Assembly (NCBI RefSeq): GCF_018128965.1
Contig: NZ_JAAEDH010000012.1
Coordinates: 80,555 to 144,554, forward strand
Reading direction: 5' to 3'
Length of the DNA: 64,000 nucleotides
DNA from: Plastoroseomonas arctica
Lineage (GTDB): Bacteria; Pseudomonadota; Alphaproteobacteria; Acetobacterales; Acetobacteraceae
Below the pieces are notes generated by a model. It did not search any database. It was not told the DNA's origin and was given only the letters and a program-made list of their open reading frames with translations. Shown piece by piece: positions 19,030 to 27,351 of the stretch; the stretch's first letter is position 1, and the number at the start of each line of letters is the position of its first letter. Both the position numbers and the translations under genes were made by a program.

Positions 19030-19338
19030 TCAGCGATGCAAGGGCGGGTCCTTGGCCGGGTCGAACTCGCGGGTGCTTTGCGTGAGGCAGGACGGGCAGC
19101 TGACGGTCAGTTGCTTCATTCCGAAACCGCCAAAGGTCGGGTGTGGCCGCTCGCTCACCACCAATGTGCGCATGCCGCATCTCGAGCACGCCAGAAGATC
19201 CGGGCTGCTGCTGCGCCTAGCCTCCAAAGCCGCCAGTCGCCGTTCCAGGGCATCGACCCGATCGGGCAAGGGTTTAAGCCGCATCCAATCCTTGATGGAG
19301 GAGAAAATCGACAGCACGTCTGAAATCGAGACCGCCAT
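19030..19338 (-). CDS. small zinc-ribbon hypothetical protein
   Basis: 102 residues from ATG 19338 (MAVSISDVLSIFSSIKDW). A short coiled coil (RVDALERRLAALEARR) is followed by two CxxC knuckles, ACSRCGMR and SCPSCLTQ, spaced about 27 residues, which suggests a zinc ribbon. Similar short ribbon proteins occur in prophage-like gene runs; this one has no recognisable partner. Frames extending upstream to 19524 lose the expected composition. Confidence 0.6.
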   Translation of the reverse strand: MAVSISDVLSIFSSIKDWMRLKPLPDRVDALERRLAALEARRSSSPDLLACSRCGMRTLVVSERPHPTFGGFGMKQLTVSCPSCLTQSTREFDPAKDPPLHR

Positions 19339-19539
19339 GGCGAAGCTCCATAAGTGGCTGCCTGATGACTCGGGCGCCGTGATGCTGACCACCGAGTTGC
19401 GGAAAATCCAGATTGTTCGCCGCGACAGCGGCGAGCGGGTTCTCATATGCATGGAAGGGGGGCGCGCAGCGTTCCAAGCCGTGCTGCTGCCGCGAGCCGC
19501 CGCCTCTCTTGCCAGGCTGCTCACCGCCTGCTGGCTGTG

Positions 19540-20337
19540 TCACTTCCCCTTCTGCTCCGCGAGCCATCGATGAGGCGCGGAATCCGGCGCGTCCGCGCCG
19601 GCAGTCGTAAGGCTTGTGATCGGTGGGTCACCACCATCCGTCATGCGAAGCCGAAAGCGGCGGTGGCCGGTGATGCCCCGCTGCTGTGGGGCTCTGCGGC
19701 GCGTCGCCCAGCCGCTAAATGCAAACGGCACGCGGCCCGCCAGCTCGATCTCGGTGATCTCTACGTCGAACGTCTCGATATCGCCCTGCGCGCGGCGTCG
19801 TTGCACGGTGACCTTAGGGGGCGTCCGAAGGCGCCGCATACTCAAGCGGCCGGGCGGTGCCTCCGGGCGGGGCGACGTCGGATGTTCGCCCGCCTGCATC
19901 ATCAGCCAGATGCCCAGATCGGCAGTGGGGATCACCTCGCCGGTCGCGCCGTCCTTCGCGCCCTGCACGCGGCTCGTGTAGAAGGTCCGCTCGTCGCGCC
20001 GCAGGTGGCACCAGGCACGCATCGCCAGGTCGAAGGGGTTTTCTTCGCCGAAATCACGATAGATGGCGAGGACGTCGATCCGTCGGCTGGTGAGCACGCC
20101 GTTGGCGTCCGCATAGTTGATCTGCAACGGAATATTGAGGTTCGACAGGTGCTTCCAGCGGCCACCGCTCCTTTCCGGCGTCGGCCCACCCGCGCCCCGC
20201 ACCACGGGCTCGCGGTCCTCCATCGCTCGACCCGGCTGACCCTGGTTATTGTCGGCGACGGAACGCGCCGTTGCGAGCCATCGAAACCCTATCCACGCTG
20301 CTATGATCGCGCCCGCGATCCCGACGAATTCCCACAT
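19540..20337 (-). CDS. membrane-anchored protein with a WYL-like domain
   Basis: About 265 residues from ATG 20337. One N-terminal membrane segment (FVGIAGAIIAAWIGFRWLA) is followed by a linker and, from about residue 65, a WYL-like module: LNIPLQINYADANGVLTSRR, IDVLAIYRDFGEENPF and AMRAWCHLRRDERTFYTSRV. This matches the beta-barrel pattern I-x-Y...R-x-I-x-V...AWC-x-LR of WYL domains, which bind nucleotide or nucleic-acid ligands and are frequent in phage-defence regulators. A WYL domain tethered to a membrane helix without a helix-turn-helix is unusual. The C-terminal 100 residues are unknown. Confidence 0.6.
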   Translation of the reverse strand: MWEFVGIAGAIIAAWIGFRWLATARSVADNNQGQPGRAMEDREPVVRGAGGPTPERSGGRWKHLSNLNIPLQINYADANGVLTSRRIDVLAIYRDFGEENPFDLAMRAWCHLRRDERTFYTSRVQGAKDGATGEVIPTADLGIWLMMQAGEHPTSPRPEAPPGRLSMRRLRTPPKVTVQRRRAQGDIETFDVEITEIELAGRVPFAFSGWATRRRAPQQRGITGHRRFRLRMTDGGDPPITSLTTAGADAPDSAPHRWLAEQKGK

Positions 20338-20441
20338 CTTCAGCAGGCGCTCCGTGTCATCCCCATGCCGACTCTGCCGCAGCACACGTCGCAGAGGGAC
20401 GCCTGATGGGCAGCGCTCGACGTCATTCCTGCGGCCCCGTT

Positions 20442-20681
20442 CTACCGGCGTGCGTGGACCGGATACCAGTCCACTAGGGAATCCGGCACGTCCTGTTTGT
20501 CGGCTCGTTCGTCCCAGGATTTCAGCCCGGTTTGCCCGCTGCGGATACATCTGACTGCCGCATCCGGCGTCGGCCAGTGCGCCCGGTACTCGCCTTGGAA
20601 GACGATCAGCCAAGTGCCGTTGTCGCGACGCCGCAGCTGCACGGTCCCTGCGCGATGATTGAAGCTGTAACTGATGATCAT
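20442..20681 (-). CDS. small hypothetical protein
   Basis: 79 residues from ATG 20681, which follows directly on the TAG of the truncated gene upstream. Beta-rich sequence with YSFNHRAGTVQLRRRDNGTW, a WPTPDAAVRCI helix and a C-terminal DSLVDWYP. I regard it as a conserved alphaproteobacterial type of short protein, but cannot name a family. It is 104 bases ahead of the WYL-like gene on the same strand and probably co-transcribed. Confidence 0.55.
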   Translation of the reverse strand: MIISYSFNHRAGTVQLRRRDNGTWLIVFQGEYRAHWPTPDAAVRCIRSGQTGLKSWDERADKQDVPDSLVDWYPVHARR

Positions 20682-20825
20682 CTACTGTCGTTCCAGGTGA
20701 GCCAGCCAAGGATGCCGCGGAGCGGCTGGTTGAAGGAGATCGCGTTGAGGATGGCCACGTTGCGGTCGATGTCCATCACTTCCGTCGCCGCGTACACCAG
20801 CACCGGACCCACCGCGGAGGGCCGC
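20682..20825 (-). pseudogene. 3' end of a truncated unknown gene
   Basis: The last ~45 codons of a gene (VGPVLVYAATEVMDIDRNVA, ILNAISFNQPLRGILGWLTW) end with TAG at 20682-20684. Upstream the frame runs into an opposite-strand LysR remnant near 20.83-20.90 kb, so the 5' part was lost at that junction. The composition is protein-like. Family not recognised. Confidence 0.45.
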
Positions 20826-20894
20826 GCCGGGATTTCGCAACGCCGGACCGGCGACGCGTTCGCTTCGAGACGGATATGGCAGCGAGTGACCTGG

Positions 20895-21215
20895 CCCGGC
20901 CTCTACGACGCCATCCTGGCGGCCTGCCGCACGGCCGGGCTTTTCACGAGCGTCTTGAAGAACGCGCCTCGCTTGCCGGCGACGCTCAGCCTGGTCGCGG
21001 CGGGCCTGGGCATTTCTTTGGTGCCCGCCTCAATGCGCAGGCTCGCCGTGGCGGGCGTCACGTACCGTGGGCTGGAAGACGGTCCCGGGCTGCTTGCTCC
21101 AATCCGGCTTGTGCTCCGCATGGTTGGTGCGAGCGCCACCTCGATACAATTCGCCGCCGCCATCAAACGGTTGGCCGCCAATGCGCGCGCCCCAATGCCT
21201 GAGACGGAGGGGTAA
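20895..21215 (+). pseudogene. C-terminal remnant of a LysR-family regulator
   Basis: About 105 codons encode the end of a LysR effector domain: GLYDAILAACRTAGLF, LVAAGLGISLVPASMRRL, then VTYRGL. The N-terminal helix-turn-helix and most of the binding domain are absent; the sequence before 20895 belongs to the opposite strand. Deletion remnant. Confidence 0.65.
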
Positions 21216-21269
21216 GAAACGGCGACCTCGTCATCCATCCGGGCAGCGCTGATCGCGGGCCGGGTCTCG

Positions 21270-21392
21270 CATACCGCAGATCTGGAAGCGATCCTCGATG
21301 GGTATGCACCAAATGGCGTGATGCTATCCGCACTCCTCGACACATTCCCCGACCTATGGGAGCGCCACCGCGAGCACCTAGCGCGCGGCTGA
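21270..21392 (+). pseudogene. C-terminal fragment of a serine-recombinase-associated reading frame (copy 1)
   Basis: Encodes LEAILDGYAPNGVMLSALLD, then FPDLWERHREHLARG and a TGA. The I-x-x-AILDG...L...P-x-x-W-x-x-x-x pattern is found at the end of large serine recombinase genes or the small frame following them. A related stretch with the same stop context lies at 39000-39140. Confidence 0.5.
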
Positions 21393-21714
21393 CGGAGGAG
21401 CCCAGTGTCTGTTTTACGTCCATTCAGGATGTTCAGCGGACCGCTCGCTGGCCTCGAAATCCGTCGTCCATCCAGCCATGTTCGAACGTCGCGATTGATG
21501 AATGGCGGCCCAGTCGCCATCGAGTGAAATCATTGAACATCCGACCGCTCATTCATGGAGCGCGCTGCGACGCTCAATTGATCGATTGGGCGCTCACCCC
21601 CGCTGCTCAGGCATTTTATAGCCTCGCCATTTCGCCCTTTGAGGAAAGCGCGTGACTGGACTGGCAATCGCTAGGGGGGCTATGCCAGTCGCCTAATTGG
21701 CGAGACATTTCAGT

Positions 21715-24441
21715 ATGATGAACGCTTCGGCCTTGCCGTCAAAACTTGGCGGTTTCGCCACGCTCAGCCTAGTCGCCGTCACGGTGCTGCTCCCCCTGGC
21801 CATCGCCCTGCTCGGCTTTTGGGAAAAGCAACGCGGCGCTGACGACCTCATGGCGGTGGAGGCGACGGCGACTCAACTCACCAAGACCGTGGCCAGCCTC
21901 GAAGCCCGGCCCAGGCCCTCCGACGGACGCGTCGATTTCGGCATGCGCTTCCAGCAGGGCGGTCAGAACTACGTTGGCCCCCTTGCTCTGGAGCGGGCAC
22001 GCGGGGCGCAGGCGGACGCCAACTCCACGGTGACCCTCTTCCACTGGCGGCAGAAATTGGCACCAGTGGTAATGGTGGGTGCCGCCCTGGCCTCGACGCT
22101 CTCGCTGGTGATCCTGCTCGGCGCCGTCCTCCTGGCCCGCCTCGGGCGGGGTTCGCGGGATGCACTGGTGCAGGGCTTTGAATTCACCAGGCGCGTTCTT
22201 CCCTCGCTGCTGGGGGCACAAGTGTTGCTGGTTGCCCTCGCCTCAGTCGCCGCCATGGGGTTCGAGGGGATGGCGATCCTGGCCAACGACAATCTCTCCT
22301 CCGGCGGGGTGAAGGTGGCGGCCCTGATCGTGGGCGGCATCGTCCTTTGCCTTTGGACGGCGGGGGCGGCGGTGCTGGGGCTGCGTCACGCGGCCGGTGC
22401 CTTCACCCCCGATCCCCTGCCGATCGAAGGCCGCGTGGTCCCGCGTGAGGCCGCACCGGGTCTGTGGCGCATGGTCGATGACCTGGCTGCCAAGCTGGGC
22501 GCGCTCCGGCCCGACAACGTCGTTGTTGGGGTCACGGGCGGCTTCTTCGTCAGCTCCGGTGCGAAGGTGCTGCAGCCCGGGAACGCGGCGCTGACCGGGC
22601 GCACGCTCTACCTGCCCCTGTCGCTCCTGCCCCTGCTGCGGGAGGATGAGGTCGCCGCCATCATCGGCCACGAGCTGGCGCATTTCTCGGGCGGGGATAC
22701 GGAGTACAGTCAACGCTTCCTGCCGATCTACATGGGCGTCGAGCGCTCGCTCGACGCGGTGTTCCGGGCCGGCATGGGCGGCGACGGCCGGCCCTCGCTC
22801 CTGACCCGGCCGGCACTGCGGCTGGGTTCCTTTGTGATAAACCAGTTCCACCATGCGGTCCGGCACTGGAGCAGGCGGCGCGAGTTCGAGGCCGATGCGG
22901 CGGGGGCCAGCGCGACATCGGCCGAGGCCCAGATCAGGGCCCTGTTGCGCACCGGCGGCTGCCAGCCGCGGATCGACGAATTGCTAGGCGCGGCGTTCCG
23001 CGAGCCATCTCAGGCACCCCCTGACCTCGTGGCCGCCACCCTGGCGCACGCCGCGGCCCGCGGCCCGGATGACCCGGAGACCTATCTGGAGGACATCCAG
23101 CCGCACCCCACCGACACGCACCCACCGACGCGCCAGCGCATCGCCGCCCTGGGGTGGCAAATCGACGCGGCCCTACTGTCCGATATGCGCATTGTGCCGG
23201 GGCCCGAAAAGGCCGGCGAACGGCTCAGGGGATTGTTCAATGACCCTTCGGGACTTTGCAGGGAGGCCAGCGCAGATTTTCTGGCCGCCGCCCGGGAGGC
23301 CGCGCGCGAGCATTTCCAGGCGCTGGAACAGGCCGCGCATGGCATCCCTGCCGGACCGGTGACGGTGAGCGAGAACACCCGGCTGGGCGGCATGGTCCTG
23401 ATCGCCTTCGGCGCCGTCCTCGGCCTGACCGTCGCCGGGCTGGCGGTCACCGGCGTGCCTGGCCATTCCACCCAGGAGCTGTCGATCGTGCTCGGCGCGG
23501 CCTCGATTCTGGCGCTGGTCTTCCTCATCCCTGGCATCCTGGCCTGGCGGCGCGGTGAGCGACCCTTCGTCACCTTCACGCCCGACGCGCTGCAAGTGGT
23601 CGGGCTGGATCGGCCCATTCCCTGGCGGCAGGTAGCGGATGTGGACTTCGTATTTGGCAAGGCCGGGGTCGCCACCCGGCTGCTCCTGTCGCACCGGGCG
23701 GAACTTCCCGCGCGGCATCGCGGCGCTCGGCGGCGGGTGAAGATCGATGCCGGACGCCGCATCATCACCTTCGGCGGCACGCCCCCCAAGACCATGAAGG
23801 CCGAGGGGTTCATGGAGCTGATCGCCGCCTATCGCCGGGCGGAGTTCGCCCGCCGCCTGCTGGCCGAGCAGGCGAGCGACGATACTGTCATCCCGCCCAG
23901 CGGCACGGCCCCGGCCCCGGCTATCGCCGAACAGATGCGCGAGGCACCGCCGCCATCGCCACCACCGACCCTTCCGCCCCTCGGCAGCGGCAAGCAGGAG
24001 GCCCTCTGGTCGTTGCTCGGCACGCTGATCTTCGGTGCGATGCTGACCACCCTGGGCATTTTCATGGTGCCGGACCTCGTGACCGACTGGCAGGTGCGGG
24101 GAAGTGCCTCGCCTGCGACCCAGGGCCGAGTTTCGGCGGCGTCCTGCAGCACGAGGCTGGTCATCACGACCTGCGATATTTCGATTGAACCGACGAGGGG
24201 CGCCCGGGCCGCCACACGGGAGATGAACCTGCTTTTCGCCAGCGCCGGGCTGGGGCATTTCTCGGTCAGGCTGTTGGCGGACCCGGCACGGCCGGAATGG
24301 GCGACAACGGATTTCGGGCTGGATCGGCTGTGGAACCGCACGATCACCGCGCTGGTCATCGGCAGCATTTTGCTGGTGATGACGCTTGCGCCCATCGTCG
24401 TCGTCTGGCGGCGATTCCGCCTGGGTGAAGGGAATGGCTGA
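21715..24441 (+). CDS. large membrane-bound M48-family zinc metallopeptidase
   Basis: 908 residues from ATG 21715 (a TTG at 21697 or the ATG at 21718 are alternatives). The active-site helix IIGHELAHFSGGD (HExxH) lies near residue 320, with the third zinc ligand expected in REFEADAAGA near residue 390. Four or more hydrophobic segments precede the protease domain (LVAVTVLLPLAIALLGF, VVMVGAALASTLSLVILLGA, VLLVALASVAAMGF, VAALIVGGIVLCLW), and further ones follow at about 560-610 and near both ends of the C-terminal region (LLGTLIFGAMLTTLGIFMV, ITALVIGSILLVMTLAPIVV). It is about three times the size of HtpX, with an extra periplasmic or cytosolic domain at 650-880. Probably membrane protein quality control. 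Single-gene unit flanked by remnants. Confidence 0.85.
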   Translation: MMNASALPSKLGGFATLSLVAVTVLLPLAIALLGFWEKQRGADDLMAVEATATQLTKTVASLEARPRPSDGRVDFGMRFQQGGQNYVGPLALERARGAQADANSTVTLFHWRQKLAPVVMVGAALASTLSLVILLGAVLLARLGRGSRDALVQGFEFTRRVLPSLLGAQVLLVALASVAAMGFEGMAILANDNLSSGGVKVAALIVGGIVLCLWTAGAAVLGLRHAAGAFTPDPLPIEGRVVPREAAPGLWRMVDDLAAKLGALRPDNVVVGVTGGFFVSSGAKVLQPGNAALTGRTLYLPLSLLPLLREDEVAAIIGHELAHFSGGDTEYSQRFLPIYMGVERSLDAVFRAGMGGDGRPSLLTRPALRLGSFVINQFHHAVRHWSRRREFEADAAGASATSAEAQIRALLRTGGCQPRIDELLGAAFREPSQAPPDLVAATLAHAAARGPDDPETYLEDIQPHPTDTHPPTRQRIAALGWQIDAALLSDMRIVPGPEKAGERLRGLFNDPSGLCREASADFLAAAREAAREHFQALEQAAHGIPAGPVTVSENTRLGGMVLIAFGAVLGLTVAGLAVTGVPGHSTQELSIVLGAASILALVFLIPGILAWRRGERPFVTFTPDALQVVGLDRPIPWRQVADVDFVFGKAGVATRLLLSHRAELPARHRGARRRVKIDAGRRIITFGGTPPKTMKAEGFMELIAAYRRAEFARRLLAEQASDDTVIPPSGTAPAPAIAEQMREAPPPSPPPTLPPLGSGKQEALWSLLGTLIFGAMLTTLGIFMVPDLVTDWQVRGSASPATQGRVSAASCSTRLVITTCDISIEPTRGARAATREMNLLFASAGLGHFSVRLLADPARPEWATTDFGLDRLWNRTITALVIGSILLVMTLAPIVVVWRRFRLGEGNG

Positions 24442-24674
24442 GGCGTAGCCCTCACGTCGAAAGGCCCGAGCGCTCCCCGCCAGTCGCCGCTCCATGCTGG
24501 CGCGCGCACCGGGGTCCAGGTTCAGGGCAGCAGAGTTGGTCCAGCCAGGCTCGGCTTACTGAACTGACCCAAGATCACGCAGCGCTGTCCGTCCGCTCCC
24601 GGCCCCGTGCCGCATTTGCCCATCGCACCCTACTCCCGGCCAATACCGGCCCAGGCCAGAAGCCGGCTTCTGGG
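24442..24674. other. spacer with an 18-bp perfect palindrome
   Basis: CCAGAAGCCGGCTTCTGG at 24656-24673 is a perfect palindrome with 9-bp arms, placed after the M48 gene and at the edge of the next remnant. It may serve as a terminator stem, though no T run follows. Nothing else was seen. Confidence 0.4.
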
Positions 24675-25445
24675 CCGTCGCCCTGAACTCCGCGCCGCTC
24701 GACGCCGCGCAGCTCCACAGCGAACAGTTGCTTGAAGACATGATCGTCGCCGTGCTGCAGATGTTATGGGATGCCTGCATGCTCATCGGCCGGCAGGAAC
24801 GCACCCTGCATGCCGGCCGCATGGACCAGCTGGCAATTGCTCCAGACGGCAGCCTGGTTCCAATTGAGCTCAAGCTCGACCGAACCCCCTGCGATGTGGT
24901 CGCCCAGGCGCTCGACTACGCCAACTAGGTGGAGGGTCTGCATCCGGATGAGATCGCCGCCATCTACGACTGCTCCCGCCCGGCTGTAGCCTCGCCGCCG
25001 ACTTCGAGCCGCGGTTCGGTGACCAGCTGAACAGCGACCACCATCGTCTTCGTCGCTGCTGCGCTGGATGCGGGTTCGGAGTGGATCGTCGAGTATTTGG
25101 GGCTCCGCGGCATCGCCAGCGACGTGCTCTATTTCCAGGTCTTCGCCTGGCGCGGCCAGCGATTCCTCAGCCGCGCTTGACTGCGCGATGCCGCAGCGGA
25201 TCTGCCTCTCCGAACCGCCTTTCCCAGGTGGGGTCGCAGCGGAGCCATGGAACGAATTTTACGCCTCGTACGCCACCCGCGAGGGAACGCGGTCCTGGGC
25301 AACGCGGTGACCTGCGGCTTCGTCAGCACCGGCGGAGCGAGCTGGGACGGCAAGATGCTCAGACTACTGCATGCGCGACCGCATTTGGGCAAATGCGCCG
25401 GAGCATAGCTTTGTGGACCTCGGCATTGTGACCGGGCCCGCCTAG
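24675..25445 (+). pseudogene. decayed NucS/DUF91-like nuclease-domain gene
   Basis: The first open piece reads LEDMIVAVLQMLWDACMLIG, GRMDQLAIAPDGSLVPIELK and VVAQALDYAN, then TAG at 24926. The D...E-L-K core matches the catalytic region of NucS/DUF91 endonuclease domains (usual form RIDLLAI...ELKRD). Later pieces in other frames continue the family: VEGLHPDEIAAIYDC, SLAADFEPRFG, then PWNEFYASYATREG and a C-terminal GDRVW-like stretch near 25380. At least one stop and several frameshifts; not functional. Confidence 0.6.
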
Positions 25446-25773
25446 GCACAGAAGACCTTCCGGGCGAAGCCTCCAGGGGGTGCCCGGTCCCCGTCCTCCG
25501 ATTAACCCAATGATGAAGCGCGCAGCGTACCGCTGGCCATCAGCCAGCAGCATGTCGTCCGAAAAACAGCCGTCGCGGGCGAAAATACTACAAATGACCG
25601 GAGCTGTATTAACTGCCGGAGATAAAAAATAATTCATAATACGTGTAGCTAAATCAGTAAATAAAAACATTGTTTTGCATCCGCAATCCTATTGTCAGTA
25701 GGTTTTGGTTCGTAGAGTTTTCGTCGGCGCAAAGTACCTGCTCCGTTCGAAAGCGAGTTCCCGAGGAAATATT
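25446..25773. other. AT-rich leader of an integrated replication module
   Basis: About 330 bases with long A/T runs (e.g. around 25590-25680), in sharp contrast to the flanks. No gene is evident. It marks the left edge of the AlpA/primase module and probably carries its promoter; candidate -10 hexamers are too many to single one out. Confidence 0.5.
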
Positions 25774-25819
25774 ATGAAAAATACCATCTGGGGTGTTGTT
25801 TTTGGCGGGTGCGGCGTAG

Positions 25820-26053
25820 ATGCAAGGAGCGCCGCCTTGCGGCGCCATGCCTATCGACCTTTTTCCCGAAACGGGGGTGTCCTACAAGCAGGACGCCCCC
25901 ACCGCGCGCCAACGCGGCAGGGGCAAGGGTTGCTCAGAAACAACCATTGCCTCGAGGGCAACGGCAGGACAAGTGCATCGACTGCACGCGGATGCAAGTG
26001 TTTTCGCTCGCATTCATCCTCCGGTCTCGAGGGCTTTTAACGAGGTCCTGTAA
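25820..26053 (+). CDS. possible small leader gene of the mobile module
   Basis: 77 residues whose TAA overlaps the ATG of the AlpA-like gene (TAATG), which hints at coupling. The sequence itself (FPETGVSYKQDAPTARQRGR) has no motif. An alternative frame starts at ATG 25774 and ends at 26040. A perfect hairpin (GCGCCGC-CTT-GCGGCGC, 25829-25845) sits at its 5' end and may regulate the downstream genes. Coding status is doubtful. Confidence 0.25.
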   Translation: MQGAPPCGAMPIDLFPETGVSYKQDAPTARQRGRGKGCSETTIASRATAGQVHRLHADASVFARIHPPVSRAFNEVL

Positions 26054-26322
26054 TGACTGTGAGCGAACCACTTCCTATTGCAGCAGAATACCTGACCGAG
26101 TCGGAGTTTTCGGACCGCTACCGTGTTCCTGCCCGCACCGCGCAACGGTGGCGTGCCACTGGTGACGGGCCCGCGTTCGTTCGCTGTGGTCCGCGTCGCA
26201 TTTTGTATCGCGTCACCGACTGCGAGAACTGGGCAGCCGCCCGGACTTTCCGCCATCGTGCCGCGGAACTCGCCGCACGCGAACCGAAGCAACCGTCCGA
26301 CAAAGCTCTTCCTTCCAAGTAA
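26053..26322 (+). CDS. AlpA/excisionase-like helix-turn-helix protein
   Basis: 89 residues. YLTESEFSDRYRVPARTAQR followed by WRATGDGPAFVRCGPRRILY is the MerR-like winged helix of AlpA/Xis-type proteins (helix-turn-helix, then wing G-P-x-x-x-R-x-G-x-R-x-x-Y). Such factors control excision or expression in phages and P4-like satellites. Position upstream of a toprim protein and a primase-helicase fits an integrated satellite or plasmid-like element. No integrase gene lies within this module. Confidence 0.75.
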   Translation: MTVSEPLPIAAEYLTESEFSDRYRVPARTAQRWRATGDGPAFVRCGPRRILYRVTDCENWAAARTFRHRAAELAAREPKQPSDKALPSK

Positions 26323-26460
26323 TATCCGCCGGGGCCTTTCGGCGCCCGCGGGGGAAGCTTAAGCGTGTGTAGGCATCGGAACATCAACTCCTGATGCCTG
26401 CCACTGCCGCATGACCCGCGCCAGCCCGATCCACTCCGGTTTGCCCGAGAGAGGCGAACC

Positions 26461-27351
26461 ATGGACGCATGTTTCCGCTGCGGCTTGCGCTATCGCCCGC
26501 GTCGCACATCCAAGGCCGAAGCGCGGATAGCCCGCGCATTATCCGAACCGCTCTTGCGCCGCCGCTCCGCGCCCGCGCGCTGCCCTGTGCCTAAGCCGGA
26601 ACTGCTGCGACCGCGCGCCTGCTGTGGCCCCGACGGCCAGGAGCGTTATGCCCTCCTGATCAATGGGCAGCGCATTCCGATCGTAGTCCCGGGCCTGGCC
26701 ACTGCCCTTGCCAGCAAGACAACACTGGAGCCCGGCCGAGGAGCGGTGCCCACCCCTCCGTATCTCGCGGCAGGCTGCTCTGACGCTCAATTTGCCCGAT
26801 CGAGGCTATCAGCCTCTCCCTCTTCATATGTCCACCAATCGACGCGAGCTGCGCGATGGGAGACTGGCGTCACCAATACGCTTAGGACTTCCGCCTTAAG
26901 CGCGTTTCTAATAAAACGCTTTGGAGGTCGCGCCCACTTCTTAACAAGCGGCGGCACGACCTCTCGCCATGGCGAAGAATCGCTCTTCCGCGCTAAAGCA
27001 TCGCTAGCAGTGAAAGTATCAGGTCCCAAGCGCGGGGCCCGGTACGACTTCGAAGCCCGCGTCGGCGGCGATCCGCAGGTTTCGCCTGCCCATCTTCGTT
27101 GCGAGCCGATGCTCGGCCACGCCTGCGTTATGCGCCTGACACCCAGTGACAAGGTTACACAAGGACTTGGTCTCGCGGAGGGCATTAGAACCCGGCTTGC
27201 CATGATGCAGCGTGCCAGCTTAGGCCCGGTACTGGCCGCGAACTTTGCCGGGGGCGTCGCGCGCTTTCGGCTGAAAGTCGTAAGCATCGTGCCGCCGCCC
27301 GGTGGGGCGCGCCCCCTACCGAGCGCACTTCCCGTTGCGGTCACCCAGTGA
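26461..27351 (+). CDS. toprim-containing protein of the mobile module (possibly degraded)
   Basis: 296 residues ending in an overlap (GTGA) with the primase-helicase start, which argues that it is translated. Only the C-terminal third is familiar: GHACVMRLTPSDKVTQGLGL, AEGIRTRLAMMQRASLGPVL and AANFAGGVARF follow the toprim-type pattern of phage/plasmid primases (GLGIAEGIETAL...). The first 150 residues are arginine- and proline-rich with two CxxC pairs (ACFRCGLRY and ACCGPDG). The expected DNDP end of the toprim fold is replaced by a proline-rich tail, so the protein may be truncated or frame-altered. Confidence 0.5.
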   Translation: MDACFRCGLRYRPRRTSKAEARIARALSEPLLRRRSAPARCPVPKPELLRPRACCGPDGQERYALLINGQRIPIVVPGLATALASKTTLEPGRGAVPTPPYLAAGCSDAQFARSRLSASPSSYVHQSTRAARWETGVTNTLRTSALSAFLIKRFGGRAHFLTSGGTTSRHGEESLFRAKASLAVKVSGPKRGARYDFEARVGGDPQVSPAHLRCEPMLGHACVMRLTPSDKVTQGLGLAEGIRTRLAMMQRASLGPVLAANFAGGVARFRLKVVSIVPPPGGARPLPSALPVAVTQ

